64,000 nt of DNA from Sulfurimonas sp. (GCF_029027405.1 NZ_CP093396.1:2677497-2741496); one strand, 5' to 3'; positions 40,003 through 50,883 are shown, numbered from the stretch's first letter. Made by a program: numbers and translations. The notes: generated from the letters alone by a model not told the origin.

Positions 40003-40473
40003 AAGCTCTTTTATATCAGCCTCTATACTTGCTGGTGTAGTTGGAGACGCGTATCTTTTTAGAACTTTTCCATTAGCATCTACTAAAAATTTTGTAAAAT
40101 TCCATTTGATTTTTTCACTCCACAAAAGCCCTTTTTGTTCTTTTCTTAAGAACTTATAAAGAGGTATGGCATCATCTCCATTTACCTTGATTTTCTCAAA
40201 CATATCAAAATTTATTTGATGAGTATTTTTACAAAACTTTGCAATTTCTTCATTTCCTTCACTTTCTTGTTGTCCAAATTCATTTGATGGGAAACCTAAA
40301 ACCATAAAACCCTTCTTTTTATAAGTTTTATAAAGCTTCTCTAAACCCTCATATTGCGGTGTCATGCCACAAGTACTTGCAACATTTACGATAAGTAAAA
40401 CCTTACCCTTATACCTAGACATAGAAATCTCTTTACCATTAATCATCTTTACTTTGTACTTATATATACTCAA
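39994..40473 (-). CDS. glutathione peroxidase family protein
   Basis: 159 residues. The peroxidatic site is Cys, not selenocysteine: VNVASTCGMTPQYEGLE. The other tetrad residues are in GFPSNEFGQQE (Gln) and IKWNFTKFLVD (Trp, Asn). Bacterial Cys-GPx enzymes usually use thioredoxin to reduce peroxides. The stop overlaps the end of the ABC-F gene by 9 bp (convergent). Confidence 0.9.
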   Translation of the reverse strand: MSIYKYKVKMINGKEISMSRYKGKVLLIVNVASTCGMTPQYEGLEKLYKTYKKKGFMVLGFPSNEFGQQESEGNEEIAKFCKNTHQINFDMFEKIKVNGDDAIPLYKFLRKEQKGLLWSEKIKWNFTKFLVDANGKVLKRYASPTTPASIEADIKELLV

Positions 40474-40489
40474 TCTTTACTCCTAATTT

Positions 40490-41851
40490 TTACAATACCC
40501 AAACAGAGAATTTTTTATTTTTTATTTTACCACGGTTTAGTTTCTCATGTGCTTCATCTATAAGTTTACTCTCTATTGCAACATAACTTTGTCTTTCATA
40601 GATATCTATTTTACCAATTGAGCTACCTTTTAATCCAGCATCCCCCGTTAAAGCACCAAGAATATCACCTGCGCGAACTTTGTCTTTTTTACCACCCTCA
40701 ATAACAAGTGTAATGTATTGAGGTTTCATCTCAAATCCATTTACTCTTTTTAAGTCTAAAGCATCTTCAAAGAGTCTTGTTTCATCTTTATATTCCTCAA
40801 TATTTTCTATCTCGTAAGAAGAAAAAAGAGTAAAAGCCAAACCATCTTTACCTGCTCTACCAGTTCTTCCGATGCGATGTGTATAAGTTTCTGTTTGATG
40901 TGGCAAATCATAATTTACAACCATTGAAAGCTCTTTTATATCTAAACCACGAGCTGCCACATCAGTGGCTACTAATATTGGACAACTTTTGTTTGAGAAC
41001 TGAACAAGAACATCATTTCGCTCATACTGTTCTAGCTCTCCATGGATTGCTAAGGCATCTATCTTTTGTTTTTGTAAGTTCTCGGCTAACTCTTTTGCTT
41101 GAATTTTTGTATTTGTAAAAACTATGACATTTTGAGGTTTAAAATTACTAAATATGTTTATAAGTATCTCTAGTTTTTTAGCATCTGAAGATTCATAAAA
41201 TCGCTCAATAATATTGTTTCGTTTCTCAGTAGAGACAGTTTTTACACTCACCGCTTCATGCTGAAGAGTTTTACTAACCTGCATGATTTCATCTGTATAA
41301 GTAGCTGAAAAGAGCAGTGTTTGTTTTCTCTTTTTACAAAAAAGCAATACCTCATCAATCTCTTCTTTAAAACCCATATCTAACATTCTATCTGCTTCAT
41401 CAAGAACAAGAATTTCTAAATCTTCTAAACTAAGTGTTTCTTTTTTTAGATGTTTTAAAATTCTTCCTGGTGTTCCAACTATGATATGTGCTCCATGCTC
41501 CAATGAACCAAGTTGTGGGCCAAAAGCACTTCCTCCACAAAGTGTTAAGACTTTAACATTGTGAGTGGCACGAGCCAATAACCTAAGTTCTTTTGCTACT
41601 TGGTCTGCTAACTCTCTTGTAGGACAAAGTACCAGTGACTGAACTCTAAACTTTTTAACTTTTAGTTTACTAAGAAGACCTATACCAAAAGCAGCTGTTT
41701 TACCAGAACCTGTTTTTGCCTCGGCAATAACATCCTTTCCGTCTAATATAAATGGAAGAGATTGTTCCTGAACAGCTGTCATTTCTTTATAACCTATCTC
41801 ACCCAGATTATGAAGCATCTCTTTTGATAAAGGGAGTGAAGAAAACTTCAA
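40490..41851 (-). CDS. dbpA: DEAD-box RNA helicase DbpA
   Basis: 453 residues with the full set of motifs: Q-motif YKEMTAVQEQSLP, I AKTGSGKTAAF, Ia PTRELADQV, II VLDEADRML, III FSATY, V ATDVAARGLDI, VI HRIGRTGRAG. The C-terminal RNA-binding domain (PQYITLVIEGGKKDKVRAGD ... SYVAIESK) is the DbpA type that targets 23S rRNA during 50S assembly. It overlaps the ywbE-like gene by 4 bp. Confidence 0.92.
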   Translation of the reverse strand: MKFSSLPLSKEMLHNLGEIGYKEMTAVQEQSLPFILDGKDVIAEAKTGSGKTAAFGIGLLSKLKVKKFRVQSLVLCPTRELADQVAKELRLLARATHNVKVLTLCGGSAFGPQLGSLEHGAHIIVGTPGRILKHLKKETLSLEDLEILVLDEADRMLDMGFKEEIDEVLLFCKKRKQTLLFSATYTDEIMQVSKTLQHEAVSVKTVSTEKRNNIIERFYESSDAKKLEILINIFSNFKPQNVIVFTNTKIQAKELAENLQKQKIDALAIHGELEQYERNDVLVQFSNKSCPILVATDVAARGLDIKELSMVVNYDLPHQTETYTHRIGRTGRAGKDGLAFTLFSSYEIENIEEYKDETRLFEDALDLKRVNGFEMKPQYITLVIEGGKKDKVRAGDILGALTGDAGLKGSSIGKIDIYERQSYVAIESKLIDEAHEKLNRGKIKNKKFSVWVL

Positions 41852-42039
41852 TATATTTCCTTAACTCTACCAACTTCACCACTCATAAGGCGTACCTTAA
41901 TACCATGCGGATGAGATGCAGATGAAGTTAAAATATCTCGTACTATCCCATCTGTCAAAAGCCCACTTGCTTGGTCTTGTTTTAAAACTATTGCCACGCT
42001 TTTACCATGTTTTATATTTGTCCGTTTTGTGCCGTTCAT
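41848..42039 (-). CDS. ywbE: YwbE family protein
   Basis: 63 residues. The KHGKSVAIVLKQDQASGLLT and GIVRDILTSSASHPHGIKVR segments are the YwbE (DUF2196) signature; the fold is probably a small beta-barrel. It precedes dbpA with an ATGA overlap, suggesting co-translation and perhaps an RNA-related role. The function is unknown. Confidence 0.85.
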   Translation of the reverse strand: MNGTKRTNIKHGKSVAIVLKQDQASGLLTDGIVRDILTSSASHPHGIKVRLMSGEVGRVKEIY

Positions 42040-42049
42040 CAGTAGCCTT

Positions 42050-43294
42050 TTATATCATTTCTTTTTCAAATTTATTAACATTTTCTATACTTTTAATAAT
42101 AATTTTTTTAATCACTATTGGCTCTATTTCATATTTTTTAGAAAAATTTTCTAATGCAAGTATATCAAACTCTTCTATAGCTATAACTAAAGTATAGATA
42201 TCACTTAGCAGGCAATCATTAAACCTGAGTAAGACATCGACTACCTCTTCACTTACATGAATTTCTCTTAAGATTTTCTCTAACTCCACGCCAAAAAGCG
42301 TATCAAGAAGAGAGAGAACACCTATAAAATATGCTTCACCTAGTATATTACTTCCAACATCTGGTTTTACAGCTATTAAAATATTTTCCATCAACTCAGT
42401 TCTACTTTTTACCATTAACATCAAAGGAGAATGTTTAGCATCTTTACTTACTGATTTTGAGTAAATCATAAGCATTAACCATTTAGCTAAAGGCTGTCTT
42501 CCCATCAGTGTTAAAACATGATGAATGCTTGATATTCTCTTTTTAAAATGAAACATTGCAGAATTCATATAGCGTAGAAGCTGAATTGTAATTTCATAAT
42601 TTTTTTCAAATTCACTTGTTATTTCATCTATATTTGTATCATTTATCAAAAGATTATATAGTTTTAAGACATTAGCTTGAAAAGGCTCAAATTTTGCATT
42701 TTCTATAATTTTTGGTTTTGCAAAAAAGTAACCTTGAAAAAAATCACAACCTATACTTTTAGCTAATTCATACTTTTCATTATTCTCTATTTTAGAGCCT
42801 ATTATTTTTATTTTATTGAGTCTCAATTCATCTATCATGGTTTTTAAATCATCATCAATATTTTCATTTAGATTAATTTTAATGTACGATAATTCTTTAA
42901 ATATAGGGGAGAAATTTTTCATCTTATTAGCATCTAGACTTATATCGTTTATTGCTAGTTTATACCCTTTAGCTTGAAGCTGTTGGACTCTTTCTACAAT
43001 TCTTTCGTTTACTTCAATATTTTCAAAGATACTAAATATAAAAAAATCTTTAGGAATATCAAAAATAATATCATGAAGAAGAAAATTTTTACCTATTTTG
43101 ATGAAAGCACTATGACCACCAAGCAAAGGTGCAGTTCCAAATTTATTTAAAATACTGCTTATAACTGAAGCACTTGCAAAACGGTCATCGCTAAAATTAC
43201 TCTCTTTTGTACCATCTCTATATAAAATTTCATAAGCAGATAGTTTACCTAAGTTATCTAAAATTGGTTGACGCCCTATATAAACACTTTTCAT
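42050..43294 (-). CDS. EAL-like/HDOD signalling protein (YuxH type)
   Basis: 414 residues from the ATG at 43294, which has GAGGGA before it; a TTG at 43306 is in frame. The N-terminus, VYIGRQPILDNLGKLSAYEILYR (residues 3-25, given by position), starts a degenerate EAL domain without the EAL/ExL catalytic residues. The HDOD domain follows (TIQLLRYMNSAMFHFKKRIS, ALTLMGRQPLAKWLMLMIYS with H in HVLTLMG). Such proteins are signalling scaffolds, not phosphodiesterases. Confidence 0.82.
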   Translation of the reverse strand: MKSVYIGRQPILDNLGKLSAYEILYRDGTKESNFSDDRFASASVISSILNKFGTAPLLGGHSAFIKIGKNFLLHDIIFDIPKDFFIFSIFENIEVNERIVERVQQLQAKGYKLAINDISLDANKMKNFSPIFKELSYIKINLNENIDDDLKTMIDELRLNKIKIIGSKIENNEKYELAKSIGCDFFQGYFFAKPKIIENAKFEPFQANVLKLYNLLINDTNIDEITSEFEKNYEITIQLLRYMNSAMFHFKKRISSIHHVLTLMGRQPLAKWLMLMIYSKSVSKDAKHSPLMLMVKSRTELMENILIAVKPDVGSNILGEAYFIGVLSLLDTLFGVELEKILREIHVSEEVVDVLLRFNDCLLSDIYTLVIAIEEFDILALENFSKKYEIEPIVIKKIIIKSIENVNKFEKEMI

Positions 43295-43340
43295 ATTTTC
43301 CCTCAATTTTATTCTTTAAATTTTTTAAATTTTTTTATAA

Positions 43341-44120
43341 TTATACCTTATTTACAAACTGATACATCATTATAGATGCCGCTACTCCTACATTAAAACT
43401 TTTAACATCTTCACTCATTTCTATGCTTACAATTTCATCACATATTTCTAAGACTTCTTTAGATATTCCTTTCCCCTCATGCCCCATTAAAATCACCCAT
43501 TTTTTACTAGGCTTTACACTTGAAAGCTTTATGGCATCTAGACTCACTTCCGCTGCATATATTCTATAACCATCTTTTTTTAAATCTTTTATTGTTACAA
43601 ATATATCTTCATATCTATTTATCTTTAGTCTAGATGCGTAACCCATGGAGACTCTTAAAGCCCGTCTTGCAAATGGATGTGGTGATTGTTTTGGAATTAA
43701 GTATGAACTAACTCCAAACCCTGCCGCACTTCTAGCAATAGAACCCACATTTTCACTTGAAGTTATATTATCAAGCATTATGATTTGCTCACCCAACTCA
43801 CTAAGAGAACTCTCTGGAGGACGAACACCATGAAGCATACAATTATGATGAATTTTATGCCCAACTATACTTTGCATCTGCTCTTTTGAAGCGACATAAA
43901 GTTTATCAATATCTTTTTGTAAAATCAACTCGTTAAACTCATCATAATACTTACTAGTGGCTAAAATACTTTTAACTTTTATGTCAGTTTGTAAAAGTAT
44001 ATTCACAACTTTTGGGGAGTCTGCTATAAAGCTATTATCGCTTGTAAATGCTTTATCCCTAAGCTGATGATATATTTGTAATTCTTCTATATTTATCGTA
44101 TCAATTTTAATCAATTTCAT
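43341..44120 (-). CDS. RNA 2'-O-methyltransferase, SpoU/TrmH family
   Basis: 259 residues from the ATG at 44120 (MKLIKIDTINIEEL); a longer frame adds 13 residues. The three SPOUT motifs are present: DNITSSENVGSIARSAAGFG (motif 1, Asn/Arg), WVILMGHEGKGI (motif 2) and SIEMSEDVKSFNVGVAASI (motif 3, forming the knot). Target RNA (tRNA or 23S rRNA) unknown. It is divergent from the cytochrome b gene. Confidence 0.87.
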   Translation of the reverse strand: MKLIKIDTINIEELQIYHQLRDKAFTSDNSFIADSPKVVNILLQTDIKVKSILATSKYYDEFNELILQKDIDKLYVASKEQMQSIVGHKIHHNCMLHGVRPPESSLSELGEQIIMLDNITSSENVGSIARSAAGFGVSSYLIPKQSPHPFARRALRVSMGYASRLKINRYEDIFVTIKDLKKDGYRIYAAEVSLDAIKLSSVKPSKKWVILMGHEGKGISKEVLEICDEIVSIEMSEDVKSFNVGVAASIMMYQFVNKV

Positions 44121-44162
44121 ATTTGATATAATAACACAAACAATAAAAAATATGGACAAATC

Positions 44163-44735
44163 ATGAAATACTCACTATACTTTAGAATCTGGCATTGGCT
44201 TCATGCTTTTATTATTTTGGGACTTCTAGCAACTGTTTTTTTGCGTAAAACTTTTTTGAGTTGGAGAACTAACTCTGAAATACTATTAAATAAATTAGCA
44301 GAAATAGATATAGAAATAACAGCAAGTCAAGCAAAAGTTTTAGCAAAAGCTGTTCGTGCCGGTATGTGGGAGTGGCATATTATTTTTGGTTATACTCTTG
44401 TTGTTTTGATTGCTTTTAGAATCTACCTAATGTTTAAAGACACTTCAAATAGAGAAAGCTTTTTTGATTTAACTTTGCATAAAAAAGCAGTTTTTCTATC
44501 TTACTTTTTTATCTATGGAACTCTTATTTTTATGAGTATAAGCGGTTTTATCATCTATTTTTATCAAGCCTTAGGACTTCTAAAAACTACCGCTCACGAT
44601 ATAAAAGAGATTCATGAGTTAGTATTTCAAGTCATTATGTATTTTGTGCCTCTACATATAATAGGCGTTATTATTGCTGAGAATAGAGATGAAAAAGGAT
44701 TGACCTCTAGTATGCTTCATGGAAAAGAACTTTAA
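44163..44735 (+). CDS. cytochrome b561-type membrane protein
   Basis: 190 residues with four membrane helices and paired His ligands: FRIWHWLHAFIILGLLATVF, WEWHIIFGYTLVVLIAF, FFIYGTLIFMSISGFIIYF, VPLHIIGVIIAENRD. This is the di-heme b-type layout used to move electrons between quinone and periplasmic partners. The partner is not adjacent. The stop overlaps the convergent oxygenase gene by 4 bp. Confidence 0.82.
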   Translation: MKYSLYFRIWHWLHAFIILGLLATVFLRKTFLSWRTNSEILLNKLAEIDIEITASQAKVLAKAVRAGMWEWHIIFGYTLVVLIAFRIYLMFKDTSNRESFFDLTLHKKAVFLSYFFIYGTLIFMSISGFIIYFYQALGLLKTTAHDIKEIHELVFQVIMYFVPLHIIGVIIAENRDEKGLTSSMLHGKEL

Positions 44736-45349
44736 ACTTTATCTATTCTAAACCAACCTGCGATTGAGTATCTTTTTCTCTTTGCTGGTAGGACTTCATG
44801 CGGAAATTTCTCACTCATAAAGACTATGAGTGTGTTAGCATCTGGTTTTACTTTTGCTAAAAAATTATCATCTTCATCATAAACAACAAGCTCTCCACCG
44901 TCATTGTCAGTCCAATCTTCATTTAGATAGTAAACTGTTGTTACAACACGATTTTTAGAGTTTTTAAAAGAGTCTAGATGCTTCTCATAAAACGCGCCCT
45001 TATCATAGATAGCGAAGTGACTTTCATAATAAGATAGTCCAAGATACAACTCTTTGTTTAGATACTCTTGTAGTCCAGATGCAAAATCTAAAAAACTAGC
45101 TTGAGCATCTGCACTTCTGCTTAACCAATGAATCTTATCTCTTCGTCTATTGCTATCTAGATGCAAATCTCCCAAACCAGAAATACCTGCTCTTTTAAAG
45201 TCTTGCTCATTTTTTGCTTCATTTAAAAGAGCTGAGGGGAGTTTTTTTTCAAGAGCATCTGTAATAACTACATAACCATCATTTACAAGAGCATCTGTGA
45301 TCTGTTCATATTGTTTTTGATACATGGGAAGTATTTTAACTAGTTCCAT
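44732..45349 (-). CDS. 2-oxoglutarate/Fe(II)-dependent oxygenase (prolyl-4-hydroxylase-like)
   Basis: 205 residues. The Fe ligands are H and D in YEKHLDSFKN and the distal H in SEKFPHEVLPA, with the 2OG-binding Arg in KRKRYSIAGWF. VTTVYYLNEDWTDNDGGEL is the typical strand of the P4H/SM-20 group. The substrate is unknown; ribosomal or translation-factor hydroxylation is common in related proteins. Confidence 0.85.
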   Translation of the reverse strand: MELVKILPMYQKQYEQITDALVNDGYVVITDALEKKLPSALLNEAKNEQDFKRAGISGLGDLHLDSNRRRDKIHWLSRSADAQASFLDFASGLQEYLNKELYLGLSYYESHFAIYDKGAFYEKHLDSFKNSKNRVVTTVYYLNEDWTDNDGGELVVYDEDDNFLAKVKPDANTLIVFMSEKFPHEVLPAKRKRYSIAGWFRIDKV

Positions 45350-45367
45350 CTTAAGAGATAGAACTAC

Positions 45368-47368
45368 TTAAATAGCATATTTCTCTTTATAGACTTCAAT
45401 CTCTTTTAGTACCTCATCAACACTTTCTTTAAGTTCACTACCCATCTTCTTTATCTCATTTGGAAAATCATCTTGCATAAGTGTCATCAATGCATACCAA
45501 ATTGGTTTATATCTCTCTTTTAGTTGATACTCTGGCATCTCTAGGAATTTTTTTGCTTGATAATATTGTCCTTTTGAGATTAATAGAGTCAAATATAATA
45601 CTTCTAAATCTTCGAAAAAATCACAACTTTCATATTCAAGATATTCTAAAAATTCTTTATAACTTTTTGAGAATTTTTCTTTCCATAATAAAGTATTTAC
45701 TCTATTAATTGCTGATATCTTATTATTATTTACTATAAGTTCATTTGCTCTTTCTAATCCTATTCCTCTTATTAAATAAAATGTCAAATAATCATTTATC
45801 TCAGGATTATCTCCTATTTTAGTTACTCCTTTTTTAATATAAACTTCTGCTAAATCATATTGATTTTTCAACACATAACATGTAGCAATTTGTAGACTTA
45901 TAAATGCACTATTTTTATTTGAACTTAATAATATTTTTAAGGCTTCTTCTGGTTCTTCAATTTTATCCAAGGACTTAATTATTATTTCCAAATCAGAGTC
46001 AGATAAGTCTTCACCATAATTAGAGTTGATACTTCTAAGATAAGCTCTTGCTTCATTTTTCAAAGATTGTTCAGTCTCTATATCTAACCCTGCATAGCTT
46101 AAAGCTTCCGTCATATTATATATATAAATAGGACTAAGGGTGTTTTTTTTAATTTTACCTATAAACTTAACTGCCCTCTCTTCCAACTCGTCCTCAGTAC
46201 ACCATGCCTCTAAAAACTTAACTAGCCACTCAACTCTCTGTCTGTCTTTTTTTCTACCAAAACGCATTAGGTACCAAATATTAAAAAATCTCTCTTTTAT
46301 TTTGTATATCTTATTTTTTCCTATGGACTCTGACTCAACTATCTCATACTTTTCAAGTTTTTTGAGTTGAGCTGAGACTGACTTACTTGATTCTCTTGTC
46401 TTTTTAGCTATCTCATTTGTTAGCATCCCATCCCAGTTTATTGCAATTGTATGAACTATCTCTTGAAGTCCTGAGGGTAAATCATCCATTCGATGTTTAT
46501 AAAGAGGTGTAGCTTCATCAAGTATTTTAAGCAAATCATCAAAAGCATTTCCATCTTCATCTAAAAATATATCAAACAGCATCACTAAAGTTCTAGGAAC
46601 TCCACCTGTTATTCTTCTAAGTGTTTCTATTCTAGCGGGAGAGTTTTCTATAACATTTTGTATCTTCTCTTTTTGCTCATCTCTTGCGATGCTAAGTAAA
46701 AACTCTCTACTTTCTTTTGAGTTCAAACTTTTTAGTTTTATGATTTTAAAGTACTCATAAAAAGCTTTTGAGTAGTCATGATGATGCTCTAGCATCTTAG
46801 TAGAACCACCAACTATACGAAAGATAGACGAACTTATAAGAATCTCCCTTAATCGTCTTTGCTCTTTTTCACTAAGTTTACCTATCAACTCATCTACATT
46901 ATCTATGAGTAAAAGTAGTTTTTTACCCTTAGCTTTTACAACTGATTCTAAGTATGAAAAACATTGTAAATCATAATCATCATCTTCAAAATGCTTTTCC
47001 ATATCGTCTAATATAGTGCTAAATTCATATTCATATAAAGTCTGAAGATACTCAGCAACTTCTTCCCATAACCTACATAAAGAGCGAATTTGATACTGTT
47101 CTTCCGCAAATTTTATAGGTAGTAAAAATTTAGACAGTTCATCATCATTTTTAACTTCTATCTGTAATTTTCTAAGCAGTGTTGTTTTGCCCTGTCCTCT
47201 TTGACCTATGATTATATAGTGCTGATTTGTATTGCTATCATCTGATGACTTTAAATCTTCGAAGATATCATTAAATATATCTTCTCTGACAACAAACCTC
47301 TCTAAAAACTCATCTTCACTCATCTCATCTGGAGTATATTTATACCTTACATAATTAGTTTGCAACAT
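45368..47368 (-). CDS. ATPase - winged helix - TPR-like protein (gene 2 of a pair)
   Basis: 666 residues. P-loop ATPase in the first ~290: Walker A GQRGQGKTTLLRKL, Walker B KKLLLLIDNVDEL, then RIVGGSTKML (sensor region). A winged helix follows (IAKKTRESSKSVSAQLKKLE, YKIKERFFNIWYLMRFG), then about 300 residues of helical repeats (ATCYVLKNQYDLAEVYIKKG). The order NTPase-wHTH-TPR resembles STAND regulators. It overlaps the ATPase gene upstream by 14 bp. The DNA-binding part makes it a candidate for binding the duplicated palindrome in the operon promoter. A role in defence or stress switching is possible but unproven. Confidence 0.65.
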   Translation of the reverse strand: MLQTNYVRYKYTPDEMSEDEFLERFVVREDIFNDIFEDLKSSDDSNTNQHYIIIGQRGQGKTTLLRKLQIEVKNDDELSKFLLPIKFAEEQYQIRSLCRLWEEVAEYLQTLYEYEFSTILDDMEKHFEDDDYDLQCFSYLESVVKAKGKKLLLLIDNVDELIGKLSEKEQRRLREILISSSIFRIVGGSTKMLEHHHDYSKAFYEYFKIIKLKSLNSKESREFLLSIARDEQKEKIQNVIENSPARIETLRRITGGVPRTLVMLFDIFLDEDGNAFDDLLKILDEATPLYKHRMDDLPSGLQEIVHTIAINWDGMLTNEIAKKTRESSKSVSAQLKKLEKYEIVESESIGKNKIYKIKERFFNIWYLMRFGRKKDRQRVEWLVKFLEAWCTEDELEERAVKFIGKIKKNTLSPIYIYNMTEALSYAGLDIETEQSLKNEARAYLRSINSNYGEDLSDSDLEIIIKSLDKIEEPEEALKILLSSNKNSAFISLQIATCYVLKNQYDLAEVYIKKGVTKIGDNPEINDYLTFYLIRGIGLERANELIVNNNKISAINRVNTLLWKEKFSKSYKEFLEYLEYESCDFFEDLEVLYLTLLISKGQYYQAKKFLEMPEYQLKERYKPIWYALMTLMQDDFPNEIKKMGSELKESVDEVLKEIEVYKEKYAI

Positions 47369-48521
47369 TTTTATTCCACCATTGTCTTAGTATTGGAGAG
47401 TTGTATCTATAAACTTTAGGATTTTCATTATTGTTTATATACCCATCATAAATAAGCGTATGAATCATATCTTTAGCTTCATCTTCATTGAGGGAATGCT
47501 TAGTGGCTATATTTATTATCTGCGAATATTCCATGATATTATTTTCAGAAATAATATTTAAAATTTCTTTGACAAATAGATACTCATTATTAGAAAATGA
47601 CTCTCTTAATTTTGTCTGCCAAGACTCAAAATAACTTCTATGTTCTAGTGCTTTATCTATAGCTTCATTTATGGCTTTGTTATCAATTACTCTTTTCCTA
47701 TCTTCTCGTAAGAGTATCTTTAATTGCTGGATTAATAGTTGTATGTAAAATGGTATTAGCCATTCTACTTTTCCTAAAAAATAGTTTATAGCATCTTTAT
47801 TCATCTCTATTTTTACACTAGAGCAGAGTTGATTTGTAAATTTATAAGCTTCAGATTTTAATAGTGGTAGTATTTTTACATTGTTTAAATCATTGATAAT
47901 TTTAATTGAGTTTATCTTAGAGACAACACTCTCTAAACCAATAGAACCAGCATATACAAATGTGACCTTTTCTGACACTTTGGGATTTTGTCTTAGTGAA
48001 CGATGTGCTTTCAAGAGGCTATTTGCATTTTTTACATCTTCGTATTTTATAATATTTTCAATAGTTTGGGCAAACTCATCTATCATAATAATTAGCTTTT
48101 TGTCTATGTCTAAATCTTTAACTAAGGTCTCAAATGCAAATGCATAATCAAGAGTTTTGCCATCTTCAAACTCTACTCCAAATGCAGATACCTTTTTTAT
48201 CTTTATATTTATTAATTTTGAATAAAAAACTTTTGATTTTGATTTTAATTTATTTATAAAATCTTCTTCCATCATCGCATTAAATAGTTTATGCCAAAAT
48301 TCATTCTCATTATCTGCGGATTCAGTATCAATATAAATGACTATATAACCATCTTTTGGTTCATCTTTAATCTTATGCATAATAGAAGTTTTACCAACTC
48401 TTCTTGGTGCAACAAGAAGAATATGACTACCAGAATCTATGGCATCCCAAATAGTTTCTAGTTCTATTTTTCTATCCCAAAAATCATTACCTCTGACAAC
48501 TTGTCCAACGCAGTTTTTCAT
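47355..48521 (-). CDS. archaeal-type AAA ATPase (gene 1 of a pair)
   Basis: 388 residues. It starts MKNCVGQVVRGNDFWDR, the usual opening of this ATPase group, with Walker A VAPRRVGKTSIMHKI, Walker B KLIIMIDEFAQTI and sensor VTFVYAGSIGLESV. The C-terminus is a winged-helix-like region (HSLNEDEAKDMIHTLIYDGY). RBS AGAGGA precedes the ATG. It is transcribed from the palindrome-flanked promoter at 48535-48582 and followed with overlap by the second ATPase, so the two probably act together. Confidence 0.7.
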   Translation of the reverse strand: MKNCVGQVVRGNDFWDRKIELETIWDAIDSGSHILLVAPRRVGKTSIMHKIKDEPKDGYIVIYIDTESADNENEFWHKLFNAMMEEDFINKLKSKSKVFYSKLINIKIKKVSAFGVEFEDGKTLDYAFAFETLVKDLDIDKKLIIMIDEFAQTIENIIKYEDVKNANSLLKAHRSLRQNPKVSEKVTFVYAGSIGLESVVSKINSIKIINDLNNVKILPLLKSEAYKFTNQLCSSVKIEMNKDAINYFLGKVEWLIPFYIQLLIQQLKILLREDRKRVIDNKAINEAIDKALEHRSYFESWQTKLRESFSNNEYLFVKEILNIISENNIMEYSQIINIATKHSLNEDEAKDMIHTLIYDGYINNNENPKVYRYNSPILRQWWNKNVAN

Positions 48522-48534
48522 AACTAAATCCTCT

Positions 48535-48582
48535 TGACAATTTTTCTGTTGTCATTATATCTGACAATTTTTCTGTTGTCAA
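48535..48582 (-). promoter_or_regulatory. consensus sigma-70 promoter with two identical palindromic operators
   Basis: Read leftward: TTGACA (48582-48577), exactly 17 bases, then TATAAT (48559-48554). The 20-bp palindrome TGACAATTTTTCTGTTGTCA occurs twice, at 48535-48554 and 48562-48581, starts 27 bp apart. One copy covers the -35 and spacer, the other the start site and leader down to the RBS. A strong promoter held by a dimeric repressor is the natural reading. Confidence 0.8.
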
Positions 48583-48667
48583 GAAAAAATAGAGTCTGAA
48601 TTTAAAAGTAAAATTTAGGAGTTGAAAAATTAGTGAGGAAATTTAATAGCGGAGAACCCGCTATTAG

Positions 48668-49642
48668 TTAAATTGGTAAAACGCGGATATTTTTAGAAAG
48701 TTTTTCTTTTAATGTTGACTCAATTGCATAAAGCGTACCAGTTGAACTTGAAGCACATCCATTACAAGCACCCAAATAACGAATATAAATATCAATATGC
48801 TCATCAGAGTTTTTAATATCAATAACTTCCATATCTCCACCATCCATAACTAGGAACTGGCGAACACTTTCATCAATTACAGCATCTACTGCTTTGATTT
48901 GTTGAACTAGAGTCATAGTAGCAAAATCACCATCTGCACCAGCATCTGCTGCTGCTTTCATTTTTTCTTCATCCATCTCTTTTCTAGTATCTCTAAGAAT
49001 ATCTACTAAATAATACTCTCTACTTTCATGTCCACCTGGCTTAATACAGCTCTTACAAAAACCACCAGCTTTTGTGTAGTCAGTAATTTGCTCAATTGTT
49101 GTTAAATCATTTAAACGAATTACTTCTTGAAGTGTGCCAAGGCTAACTCTAGCACATTCACAAACTATGATTTCATCTTCAAAACTCTCTGCATCTACAC
49201 CCATATAAAGTCCAGCTGCCTTTTTGATAACATCATAAGCCATAACTGAACAGTGCATTTTTTGCGGTGGGACTGCTGGAGTATCTGGGTCATCTCTTAG
49301 AGCTAGTTCAACATCAATATTTGTAATTTTTACAGCTTCTTGTACAGTTTTACCAATACACATTTCAGTCATTACATCTGAAGATGCAATAGCAGTACCA
49401 CAACCAAAAGATTTAAATTTTGAATTTATAATCTTGTCAGTCTTAGGATCAATTTCCCAGTAAAGACGAACAGCATCTCCACATGATTCTGCACCAAAAT
49501 CAGCAACAATAAGTTTATTACCGCGTTCCTCTGCCTCTGCTTCAAAGATTTCTCCTTGATGCTGAGGGTTATTCATAAGAGTTGTAACTTTATTTGAGTA
49601 CGCATCCCAAAGGCTTTCGCCTAACATATCACTTTTTGCCAT
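48668..49642 (-). CDS. nifU: Fe-S cluster assembly scaffold NifU
   Basis: 324 residues with the three NifU parts: an IscU-like N-domain (VADFGAESCGDAVRLYW, FKSFGCGTAIASSD, KMHCSVMAYD: three scaffold Cys), a central [2Fe-2S] BFD-like part (IIVCECARVSLG, GGFCKSCIKPGGH) and a C-terminal Nfu domain (LGACNGCASSSTGTLYAIE). It assembles clusters with sulfur from NifS, encoded 10 bp upstream. This NIF-type pair is the general Fe-S system of Campylobacterota. Confidence 0.95.
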   Translation of the reverse strand: MAKSDMLGESLWDAYSNKVTTLMNNPQHQGEIFEAEAEERGNKLIVADFGAESCGDAVRLYWEIDPKTDKIINSKFKSFGCGTAIASSDVMTEMCIGKTVQEAVKITNIDVELALRDDPDTPAVPPQKMHCSVMAYDVIKKAAGLYMGVDAESFEDEIIVCECARVSLGTLQEVIRLNDLTTIEQITDYTKAGGFCKSCIKPGGHESREYYLVDILRDTRKEMDEEKMKAAADAGADGDFATMTLVQQIKAVDAVIDESVRQFLVMDGGDMEVIDIKNSDEHIDIYIRYLGACNGCASSSTGTLYAIESTLKEKLSKNIRVLPI

Positions 49643-49652
49643 CGTTTATCCT

Positions 49653-50870
<1,218 letters not shown>

Positions 50871-50883
50871 TTACCTCATCTTT

